Below are positions 58,019 through 64,000 of a stretch of DNA of 64,000 nt, one piece after another; positions within the stretch are counted from its first letter, which is position 1, and each line of letters opens with the position of its first letter. The DNA comes from an uncultured Alphaproteobacteria bacterium (GTDB lineage: Bacteria; Pseudomonadota; Alphaproteobacteria; HIMB59; GCA-002718135). The position numbers were made by a program, and so were the translations under genes. The stretch covers positions 124,001 to 188,000 of the forward strand of contig CACMKZ010000001.1 of the NCBI GenBank assembly GCA_902614375.1, written 5' to 3'. Below the pieces are notes generated by a model. It searched no databases and was not told the DNA's origin. It saw only the letters and a program-made list of their open reading frames with translations.

Positions 58019-59144
58019 TAGTAAATTGAACTCTCATTCCTGCTTGATTAAATAGTAATGCTTTATCTGAAACTCTTTTAATATTCACACTAGAACCGTT
58101 TGAAATTTGGTGTGTAAATTGTGGTAAGCCCCTTACAATTATTTTATTTGAACCGTCTTCAATATTTACATGAAAGAAAATATCTGAACCTAAATTTTCT
58201 CTATATGCAACTGTTCCACTAAATGTATTTTCATTACTTTCATTTATAATTTCTAAATGTTCTGGTCGAATACCAATATGTAAGTCTGTATTACTTTCAG
58301 AACTTTTTCTTTTTAGATTCACGTTGAGAAAACCCACCGTCCCACCAGAGTCCGCAGTTCCTTTAAATATATTTATTTTCGGACTTCCAACAAATTGAGC
58401 TACACTTAATGAGGAAGGATTGTCATATACTTCTTGAGGTGTATCTAGTTGTAATAAATTTCCATCAATCATCACAGCCATTCTAGAAGACATAGTTAAC
58501 GCTTCTGCTTGATCATGTGTTACGTACACAAAAGTAGTTTTAAGTGAATTATGAAGTTCAGATAATTCAGATCGCATGTGAACTCTCAGAGCCGCATCTA
58601 AATTTGAAAGAGGTTCATCCATTAAAAAGGCAACAGGCTCTCTAACCATAGCACGACCAAGAGCAACTCTTTGTCTTTGACCGCCTGACAATTGCCCAGG
58701 TTTTCTATCTAATAGTTCTGAAATTTTTAGAGTTTCAGAAGTTTTATTTACTAATTGATTTATAGATTCGGTTTTCTCTTTTTTGCTTGGAGAAAAATTA
58801 CCAATCAAGGGTAGTCTTTCAAATGCATTATAGTCTCTTAGTCTTAATGGAGTTTCTAAATTTCTTCTTACTGTGAGATGAGGATAAAGAGCATATGATT
58901 GGAATACCATTGCCAAATCTCTTTCACTGGCTCTAACTCTATTTACATTTTTATTATCTATTAATACATCACCTGAAGTTTGTTGTTCCAATCCTGCAAT
59001 TATTCTAAGTAATGTAGATTTACCACAACCAGATGGACCAACTAATGTTAAGAATTCTCCATCGTTTATATCAACATTCAAATTATTAAGTACTTGTGTA
59101 GACCCAAATGACTTTGAAATATTTTTAAGTGATATAGTCCCCAC
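58011..59144 (-). CDS. UgpC-like ABC transporter ATPase (CUT1/MalK class)
   Basis: 377 residues. Walker A GPSGCGKST (36-44), Q-loop MVFQSYALYPHLTVRRN, signature LSGGQRQRVALGR, Walker B FLMDEPLSNLDA, and a C-terminal OB-fold/TOBE region (LHIGIRPEHLEI). Compared with MalK and UgpC there are about 16 extra residues (104-120) in the helical domain. It starts at GTG behind AGAGGGGG and heads the operon ATPase, UgpA-like, UgpE-like, possibly EamA. A Pho-box-like repeat lies 70 bases upstream. Confidence 0.9.
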   Translation of the reverse strand: MGTISLKNISKSFGSTQVLNNLNVDINDGEFLTLVGPSGCGKSTLLRIIAGLEQQTSGDVLIDNKNVNRVRASERDLAMVFQSYALYPHLTVRRNLETPLRLRDYNAFERLPLIGNFSPSKKEKTESINQLVNKTSETLKISELLDRKPGQLSGGQRQRVALGRAMVREPVAFLMDEPLSNLDAALRVHMRSELSELHNSLKTTFVYVTHDQAEALTMSSRMAVMIDGNLLQLDTPQEVYDNPSSLSVAQFVGSPKINIFKGTADSGGTVGFLNVNLKRKSSESNTDLHIGIRPEHLEIINESNENTFSGTVAYRENLGSDIFFHVNIEDGSNKIIVRGLPQFTHQISNGSSVNIKRVSDKALLFNQAGMRVQFTNA

Positions 59145-59213
59145 TCATTCCCCCTCTATGTTAACTTTAATCTACAAAATTTTATTAAATTTGAGAATAT
59201 TTTAAATCTATTT

Positions 59214-59242
59214 ATTTCAGTTTTATTTCAATTTTATTAACA
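59214..59242 (-). promoter_or_regulatory. Pho-box-like direct repeats upstream of the UgpC-like operon
   Basis: Read on the minus strand, three 7-base units CTGAAAT, TTGAAAT and TGTTAAT are separated by AAAA, in that order away from the start codon ending with CTGAAAT nearest. The 7-4-7 spacing and the A-rich linkers match Pho-box architecture (CTGTCAT-4-CTGTCAT), and CTGAAAT agrees at 5 of 7 positions. It lies 70 bases before the ATPase gene and 79 before phnA. AT-richness makes chance matches possible. Confidence 0.4.
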
Positions 59243-59320
59243 AATATTCAAATTATCATTGAGTTTAACTAGCAGATAACTATAAATTCTTATTTTTAAT
59301 AATATATATTAAATGAAATT

Positions 59321-60562
59321 GTGTCCGATAACTTAGAAATTAATAAAAGAGAATATCCAAGTAATTTTTCAAAAACTGCTATTGTGATTTGCCTTGATGG
59401 CAGTCAAAAAGAGTATCTCGAAGAAGCATCAAAATCAAATCTTACACCAAACCTTGATAAATTAATTGCAAGTGGTGAAAACCTACTAGTACACAGCGCT
59501 ATTCCAAGTTTCACAAATCCAAATAATATTTCGATTGTAACAGGCCAACCAAGTTCTGTCCACGGTATATGCGGGAACTTCTTTTATACACCCGAGACCG
59601 GTGAAGAAGTAATGATGAATGACCCAAAATACATGCGAGCACCAACTATTTTTGAAAAATTTTATAATTCTGGTTCTAAAATTGCTCTGGTTACTGCAAA
59701 AGACAAGTTGAGAACACTTTTAGGAAACGGATTAAGTTTTGATGATGAGAGAGCTATTTGTTTTTCTGCTGAAAAATCTGATCAAGCAACAAAAGATCTC
59801 AATGGTATAGATAATGTAAACGATTGGTTGGGGATGCCAGTGCCAGAAGTATATTCTGAAGGACTTTCTGAATTTGTAATGGCTGCAGGTGTAAAACTTC
59901 TTGAAGAGTTTAAACCAAATATTATGTATTTATCGACTACGGATTATATTCAACACAAATATGCACCGGGAAATGAAACAGCAAATAAATTTTATGCAAT
60001 GTTTGATAAATATATTGGTCTTTTAAATAAGGAGAATGTTTCTATAATCATCACAGCAGATCACGGAATGAAACCAAAATCAAAAGAAGATGGTTCACCT
60101 AATGCAATATTTTTACAAGATTATTTAGATAAAAAATTTGAACCAAACATGGCTAAAGTTATTCTACCAATTACAGATCCATATGTCGTGCATCATGGTT
60201 CACTTGGTTCTTTTGCAACAATTTATTTAGAAGACAAAAGTAAGATAGATTCAGTTGTAAATGCTATAAAAGAAATAAAAGATATAGAAGTTGTTTTAAC
60301 AAAAGACGAAGGATGCTCTACTTATAATTTACCTCCAGATAGAATGGGGGATATTATATGTATGTCTTCAGAATTTATGACTATTGGTTCATCAGAAGAT
60401 AAACACAATCTATCTGGATTAAATGAACCTTTACGTTCTCATGGAGGACTCCATGAAAGAGAAGTTCCATTCATATCAAATTTAAAATTACAAAATTTAG
60501 ATACTAACAAACAATTATATAACTATGATGCATTTTACTATGCAATTAACGGAGCCCTATGA
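59321..60562 (+). CDS. phnA: Phosphonoacetate hydrolase
   Basis: A 413-residue alkaline-phosphatase-superfamily enzyme that splits phosphonoacetate to acetate and phosphate. The metal and nucleophile residues are all visible: D26 (VICLDGS), nucleophile T65 (SFTNPNN), D208 and H212 (STTDYIQHK), D247 and H248 (ITADHGM), H374 (LRSHGGL). Their spacing matches rhizobial PhnA with a constant offset. [21 protein letters not shown] and [20 protein letters not shown] are specific to PhnA rather than to generic phosphodiesterases. It starts at GTG with a poor ribosome-binding site, diverges from the transporter operon, and overlaps phnY by 4 bases. Confidence 0.95.
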   Translation: MSDNLEINKREYPSNFSKTAIVICLDGSQKEYLEEASKSNLTPNLDKLIASGENLLVHSAIPSFTNPNNISIVTGQPSSVHGICGNFFYTPETGEEVMMNDPKYMRAPTIFEKFYNSGSKIALVTAKDKLRTLLGNGLSFDDERAICFSAEKSDQATKDLNGIDNVNDWLGMPVPEVYSEGLSEFVMAAGVKLLEEFKPNIMYLSTTDYIQHKYAPGNETANKFYAMFDKYIGLLNKENVSIIITADHGMKPKSKEDGSPNAIFLQDYLDKKFEPNMAKVILPITDPYVVHHGSLGSFATIYLEDKSKIDSVVNAIKEIKDIEVVLTKDEGCSTYNLPPDRMGDIICMSSEFMTIGSSEDKHNLSGLNEPLRSHGGLHEREVPFISNLKLQNLDTNKQLYNYDAFYYAINGAL

Positions 60563-62001
60563 TGCACAAAAAAATGATTAATGAAGCAATGCGTATTGCT
60601 GGAGAAAAAGTTACTTCAGATAAAACAATAAATGTTGAGTACCCTTTTACAGGTGAAGTAATCGGAACGGTCCCAGCCGGTACTGCAGAGCATGCAAGAA
60701 AGGCTTTAGATATTGCTGCAAATTACCAACCTAAACTTACAAGATACGAGAGACAAAAAATTCTTCAAACTGCTGCAGAAGTACTTGTTAAAAGAAAAGA
60801 AGAAATTTCTGATATTATTACTTTAGAACTTGGTATCTCAAAACAAGATTCTTTATACGAAGTAGGAAGAGCTTTTGATGTCTTTTCATTAACGGCTCAA
60901 CTTTGTATTCTTGATGATGGAGAAATATTTTCTTGTGATTTAACTCCGCATGGAAAAGCGAGAAAAATATTTACCATTAGAGAACCTTTAACGGCAATTT
61001 CAGCAATCACTCCATTTAATCATCCTTTGAATATGGTAGCGCATAAAATTGCACCTTCAATTGCAACTAATAATTGTACTGTATGTAAACAAACAGAATT
61101 AACACCCTTAACAGCAATGGTACTTGCTGATGTTTTATATGAAGCAGGTTTACCACCAGAAATGTTTTCAGTTGTAACTGGATGGCCTCAAGATATCGGA
61201 TCAGAAATGATCAAGAATCCAAATATTGATCTCATTACTTTTACAGGCAGTGTAGGTGTAGGAAAATTAATTGCTGAACAAGCTGGATACAAAAGAACAG
61301 TTCTTGAGCTTGGTGGTAATGATCCTTTAATTGTTTTAAATGACTTAGATGGTGATGATCTTAAAAAAGCTGTTGAGCTAGCTGTTACTGGAGCAACGAA
61401 AAACTCTGGTCAACGTTGTACAGCTGTTAAAAGAATACTGGTTCAAGAATCCATTGCAGATCAATTTGTTGAAATGGCTCTCGAGCGTGCTAAGAAAATT
61501 AAATTTGGTGATCCTATGAATATGGAAACACACTTAGGTACTGTTGTTAATGCTCAAGCTGCAGAACTATTTGATAAAAGAGTTTCTATGGCTGAAGAAG
61601 ACGGTGCAAAAATTTTATATCATCCTGGAAGGAAAGGTGCTTTGTTACCTCCAATAGTTGTAGATCATGTTGACCCTAAAAGTGAATTAGTTTTAGAAGA
61701 AACATTTGGTCCAGTTATCCCAATCATTCGTGTGCCTAATGACGATGAAGCTGTAATGAAAATATCTAATTCAACCGCATTCGGATTATCATCTGGTGTA
61801 TGTACAAATAACTTCATGCGAGCAAAAAAATATATTCAAGGTTTAAATGTTGGTACGGTAAATATTTGGGAGGTTCCAGGTTATAGAATTGAAATGTCTC
61901 CTTTTGGAGGAATTAAAGATTCAGGTCTTGGTTACAAAGAGGGTGTTATTGAAGCAATGAAAAGTTTTACTAATGTAAAAACCTTTTCGCTACCTTGGTA
62001 A
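60559..62001 (+). CDS. phnY: Phosphonoacetaldehyde dehydrogenase
   Basis: A 480-residue NAD-dependent aldehyde dehydrogenase. Catalytic C287 is in [11 protein letters not shown] and the general-base Glu in [13 protein letters not shown]104, H155 (TPFNHPLNM) and R286 occur at the positions of the phosphonate-binding residues of rhizobial PhnY, offset by a constant four. This supports oxidation of phosphonoacetaldehyde to phosphonoacetate, the PhnA substrate, rather than a general aldehyde. The start is one of two overlapping ATGs (ATGATG) at the phnA stop, so the two enzymes are translationally coupled. Confidence 0.94.
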   Translation: MMHKKMINEAMRIAGEKVTSDKTINVEYPFTGEVIGTVPAGTAEHARKALDIAANYQPKLTRYERQKILQTAAEVLVKRKEEISDIITLELGISKQDSLYEVGRAFDVFSLTAQLCILDDGEIFSCDLTPHGKARKIFTIREPLTAISAITPFNHPLNMVAHKIAPSIATNNCTVCKQTELTPLTAMVLADVLYEAGLPPEMFSVVTGWPQDIGSEMIKNPNIDLITFTGSVGVGKLIAEQAGYKRTVLELGGNDPLIVLNDLDGDDLKKAVELAVTGATKNSGQRCTAVKRILVQESIADQFVEMALERAKKIKFGDPMNMETHLGTVVNAQAAELFDKRVSMAEEDGAKILYHPGRKGALLPPIVVDHVDPKSELVLEETFGPVIPIIRVPNDDEAVMKISNSTAFGLSSGVCTNNFMRAKKYIQGLNVGTVNIWEVPGYRIEMSPFGGIKDSGLGYKEGVIEAMKSFTNVKTFSLPW

Positions 62002-62039
62002 ATAAACCTGTTTTTCTCTAATTTTTCTTAATACTGTGG

Positions 62040-62057
62040 AAAAATAAGCTTATTTTT
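62040..62057 (+). terminator. AT-rich perfect palindrome after phnY
   Basis: AAAAATAAG (62040-62048) and CTTATTTTT (62049-62057) form a perfect 18-base palindrome followed by T-rich sequence, 39 bases after the phnY stop. It could act as a weak terminator that separates phnA-phnY from the binding-protein transcript, but the stem is very AT-rich and has no natural loop. Confidence 0.4.
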
Positions 62058-62068
62058 TAGTAATATTT

Positions 62069-62086
62069 TCGTAATAAAATTGTAAC
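62069..62086 (+). promoter_or_regulatory. Pho-box-like repeat upstream of the UgpB-like gene
   Basis: TCGTAAT (62069-62075), linker AAAA, TTGTAAC (62080-62086) again show the 7-4-7 geometry. Against CTGTCAT the units match at 4-5 of 7 positions, with the central G-T retained in both. It lies 52 bases before the binding-protein start. A possible third, weaker unit (TGAGACT) follows after CCTT. Confidence 0.4.
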
Positions 62087-62138
62087 CCTTTGAGACTACG
62101 TGTTAGATTAATTATTATATTTGAATCGGAGGGATTAA

Positions 62139-63392
62139 ATGAAAAAATTAATTACAGGATTTGCAGCCGTATTAGCTTTTGGTTTTTATGGTTCTGTTAA
62201 TTCAGCTAAGTCTATTGAAATAGAAGTAGCTTATCCTTATTCAGGATTATTCGATGTAACTTTCCAAGCTATTATGCCAGAGTTTGAAAAAGCACATCCA
62301 GATATTCAAGTTAAATTTAGAGCAACTTATGAAAACTATGAGGATGCAACTGCAACAATCTTCAGAGAGTCTACTTCAGGTAATTTACCAGATGTAACAA
62401 TGCAAGGTCTTAACAGACAAGCACCTCTAGTTGACAAAGGTATTGCTAAGTCTTTAGAGCCATTTATTGCAAAAGAAGCTGCTTTTGAAAAAGATGGTTA
62501 CCATTCTGCTATGTTAAGTCTTTCAACATTTGGTGGTGAAGTTTATGGATTACCATTTTCTGTATCAACGCCAGTTGGATATTATAACATGGATTTATTA
62601 GCTGAAGCAGGAGTAAATAGTATTCCAACTAACTGGGACGAAGTTATTGCAGCATGTAATAAATTGGAAGCAGCAGGTAAAGGAACTCTATACTTTGGTT
62701 GGAACATCACAGGTAACTGGTTCCACCAAGCATTAATGCACACTCAGAATGTTCCAATGGTTAAAGATGGAGCTGTAAATATGGGTGGTGATGCAGGACT
62801 TGCAACGTTAGAGCAAATGAAAGCAATCATGAGCGGATGTAATATGCCAAACTATTCAATTGCTGATGGTCAAGCTGCGTTTAACGCAGGTACTATTGGT
62901 ATGATGTTCTGGTCTACTTCAAGCTTGGGTTCAGTTAATGCTGCAAAGGCAGACTTTGTTTTAAAAACTGCACCATTCCCTGGAATGGCTGGAGTAAATA
63001 ATGGAACACCAGCAAGATTACCAGCAGGTGGAAACGCTGCAATGTTAGTGTCTACATCTGATGATCCAGCAAGAGTTGATGCTGCATGGACTTTCTTAAA
63101 GTTCATTACATCAGGTATAGGTGCTGCATTAGTTGCTGAAACAACTGGATATGTTCCACCAAACAAAGCAGCGAATGATTTATTAGGTGACTTCTATAGT
63201 CAAAACCCTAATAAACTTACTGCTGTTGAACAACTTCCACTTCTTGCTGATTGGTTTGCGTATCCTGGAGAAAATGGATTAGCTGTTACACAGGTAATCT
63301 ATGATTTCACGGAAGAAATTGCTACAGGCGACGCTGATGATATGGCAGATCTTCAAGAAGAAATGATGGAAGAAATAAACGATCTTATGTAA
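62139..63392 (+). CDS. UgpB-like ABC transporter substrate-binding protein
   Basis: A 417-residue periplasmic protein with a signal peptide (ITGFAAVLAFGFYGSVNSA). SBP_bac_1 signature regions are DVTFQAIMPEFEKAHPDIQVKF, FRATYENYEDATATIFRESTSGNLPDVTMQ, YGLPFSVSTPVGYYNMDLLAEAG and ARLPAGGNAAMLVSTSDDPARVDAAWTFLKFI, which follow UgpB more than maltose- or iron-type proteins. It is the only binding protein near the UgpC/A/E-like set, so I take it as that importer's receptor, although it sits beyond phnA-phnY on the other strand. Codon use suggests high expression. A strong terminator follows. Confidence 0.9.
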   Translation: MKKLITGFAAVLAFGFYGSVNSAKSIEIEVAYPYSGLFDVTFQAIMPEFEKAHPDIQVKFRATYENYEDATATIFRESTSGNLPDVTMQGLNRQAPLVDKGIAKSLEPFIAKEAAFEKDGYHSAMLSLSTFGGEVYGLPFSVSTPVGYYNMDLLAEAGVNSIPTNWDEVIAACNKLEAAGKGTLYFGWNITGNWFHQALMHTQNVPMVKDGAVNMGGDAGLATLEQMKAIMSGCNMPNYSIADGQAAFNAGTIGMMFWSTSSLGSVNAAKADFVLKTAPFPGMAGVNNGTPARLPAGGNAAMLVSTSDDPARVDAAWTFLKFITSGIGAALVAETTGYVPPNKAANDLLGDFYSQNPNKLTAVEQLPLLADWFAYPGENGLAVTQVIYDFTEEIATGDADDMADLQEEMMEEINDLM

Positions 63393-63422
63393 TTTGAGAT
63401 TATTTATTATTAACTTTTTATT

Positions 63423-63450
63423 ACAGCGGCTTTATAAAAGCCGCTGTTTT
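63423..63450 (+). terminator. Strong intrinsic terminator after the UgpB-like gene
   Basis: ACAGCGGCTTT (63423-63433) and AAAGCCGCTGT (63437-63447) form a perfect 11-base-pair stem with an ATA loop, followed by a T-rich tract. It starts 31 bases after the stop codon. It is the clearest terminator in the window and would also protect the binding-protein mRNA. The MetE-like gene beyond it would need readthrough or its own promoter. Confidence 0.9.
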
Positions 63451-63479
63451 ATTTTAAATTTAAATGGGAGTATACATAG

Positions 63480-64000
63480 ATGCCTCTTACAACAACTACA
63501 ATAGGTGCTTATCCAAAACCGAAACAAACACCCATTCAAGATTGGTTTTTAGGGACAAAATCAGAAGAAGAGAGAAAAGCATCAAAAGGATTATTATCAA
63601 ATTGGTCACCTGGCGCATATGAAAAAGCATTAGAGTCTGCAGGTGCGGATGCTGAAAAATTATTTTTAGCAGCAATTAAAGAAGTTATAACTGATCAAGT
63701 AAGTGCGGGTATTGATGTACCAACAGATGGGGAAGTTAGGCGCGAGAGTTATGTATTATATCAATGTCGATTTTTAAATGGTGTAAGTTTCAAGGAAGTT
63801 ACGCATAAGTCAGTAAGACAGGGTGCGTTCGAAGCTGACCTTCCAACTATTGTTGCTCCAATTTCAAGTAAAGAAATACGTATGCATTTAGACTGGAAGA
63901 GTGCACAACAATTTACAAAAAACCCAGTTAAAATTACGCTACCTGGACCAATGACAATAACAGATTCAATTGCTAACAACTACTATGATGACATGAAAAA
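63480..64000 (+). CDS. MetE-core-like methyltransferase, 3' end missing
   Basis: The gene starts with ATG behind GGGAG, 9 bases upstream, and stays open to the window edge (173 codons visible). The start LTTTTIGAYPKPKQTP is the opening of the MetE C-terminal catalytic barrel (TTTIGSFPQT in MetE), and AGIDVPTDGEVRRESYV plus ITLPGPMTITDSI are the cognate substrate-loop segments. No MetE N-terminal domain precedes it, so it is a core-type protein. The zinc-binding His and Cys residues lie beyond the edge. Methyl donor and acceptor are unknown; homocysteine methylation is the family precedent. Confidence 0.85.
   Translation, partial: MPLTTTTIGAYPKPKQTPIQDWFLGTKSEEERKASKGLLSNWSPGAYEKALESAGADAEKLFLAAIKEVITDQVSAGIDVPTDGEVRRESYVLYQCRFLNGVSFKEVTHKSVRQGAFEADLPTIVAPISSKEIRMHLDWKSAQQFTKNPVKITLPGPMTITDSIANNYYDDMK

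Noticed and set aside
63393..63479. SAM- or cobalamin-type riboswitch before the MetE-like gene
   Set aside because: The 87-base gap is mostly the terminator plus AT-rich sequence, with no conserved riboswitch core.

Overview
The window is a compact, AT-rich stretch of bacterial chromosome. Genes cover almost everything, many neighbours overlap by 1-40 bases, and no gap without a gene exceeds about 300 bases. Gene content and order point to a streamlined marine alphaproteobacterium of the SAR11, HIMB59 or AEGEAN-169 type: rph-rdgB divergent from hrcA-grpE, dnaK-dnaJ-dapB, an aspartate-type (non-zinc) HemB, an FYDLN-acid protein, a small NDUFS6-like zinc protein, and BMP-family and YejA-like binding proteins. 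The lineage is inferred from these features and was not tested by a database search. I saw no rRNA, tRNA, CRISPR array, insertion sequence or phage gene.

Layout. (1) 1-5.1 kb: end of a histidine cluster (hisF-hisE-HIT), an envelope group resembling the yraL-yraM-yraP set (rsmI, an LpoA/LppC-type lipoprotein, a two-BON lipoprotein), and rdgB/rph. (2) 5.1-12.5 kb: hrcA-grpE, then dnaK-dnaJ behind an RpoH-like promoter, dapB, a serine hydrolase and a DUF2244 membrane protein. (3) 12.7-22.4 kb: pyruvate carboxylase, a small lipoprotein, upp, and a complete BMP-type nucleoside ABC importer. (4) 22.4-30.8 kb, minus strand: DUF2141, cysS, thrS, hemB, hisI, ribA, a cupin and katG. (5) 30.9-35.6 kb: an overlapping pabB-pabA-pabC-folP-folB-folK folate cluster, facing a divergent TrpF-like gene. 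(6) 35.6-42 kb: a DUF1800/DUF1501 pair, pyrimidine and purine nucleoside salvage (cdd, purine nucleoside phosphorylase, deoA), an O-methyltransferase and a heat-shock-type hsp20. (7) 42-55.3 kb: a ferric-iron ABC importer whose ATPase gene is convergent, an M48 protease, adenosine deaminase and an adenosine-kinase-like gene, EamA and MFS transporters, a YejA-like binding protein, and cytochrome c-msrP-msrQ. (8) 55.3-64 kb: the accessory region of most interest.

The last region holds a phosphonate-catabolic locus. phnA (phosphonoacetate hydrolase) and phnY (phosphonoacetaldehyde dehydrogenase) keep the active-site residues expected of their families. They are followed by a UgpB-like binding protein. 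Divergent from them is a UgpC/A/E-like (CUT1-class) ATPase and permease set. Together they make one complete importer wrapped around two phosphonate enzymes. Both permeases carry extra cysteine-containing loops and the ATPase carries an insertion, so this looks like a distinct transporter subfamily. Two 7-4-7 direct-repeat elements resembling Pho boxes lie upstream of the transporter operon and of the binding-protein gene. No phnW or other gene that makes phosphonoacetaldehyde is visible. The gene that follows is a MetE-core-like methyltransferase cut off by the window edge. My proposal is a phosphate-regulated CUT1-type importer feeding PhnY-PhnA, with the substrate still open.
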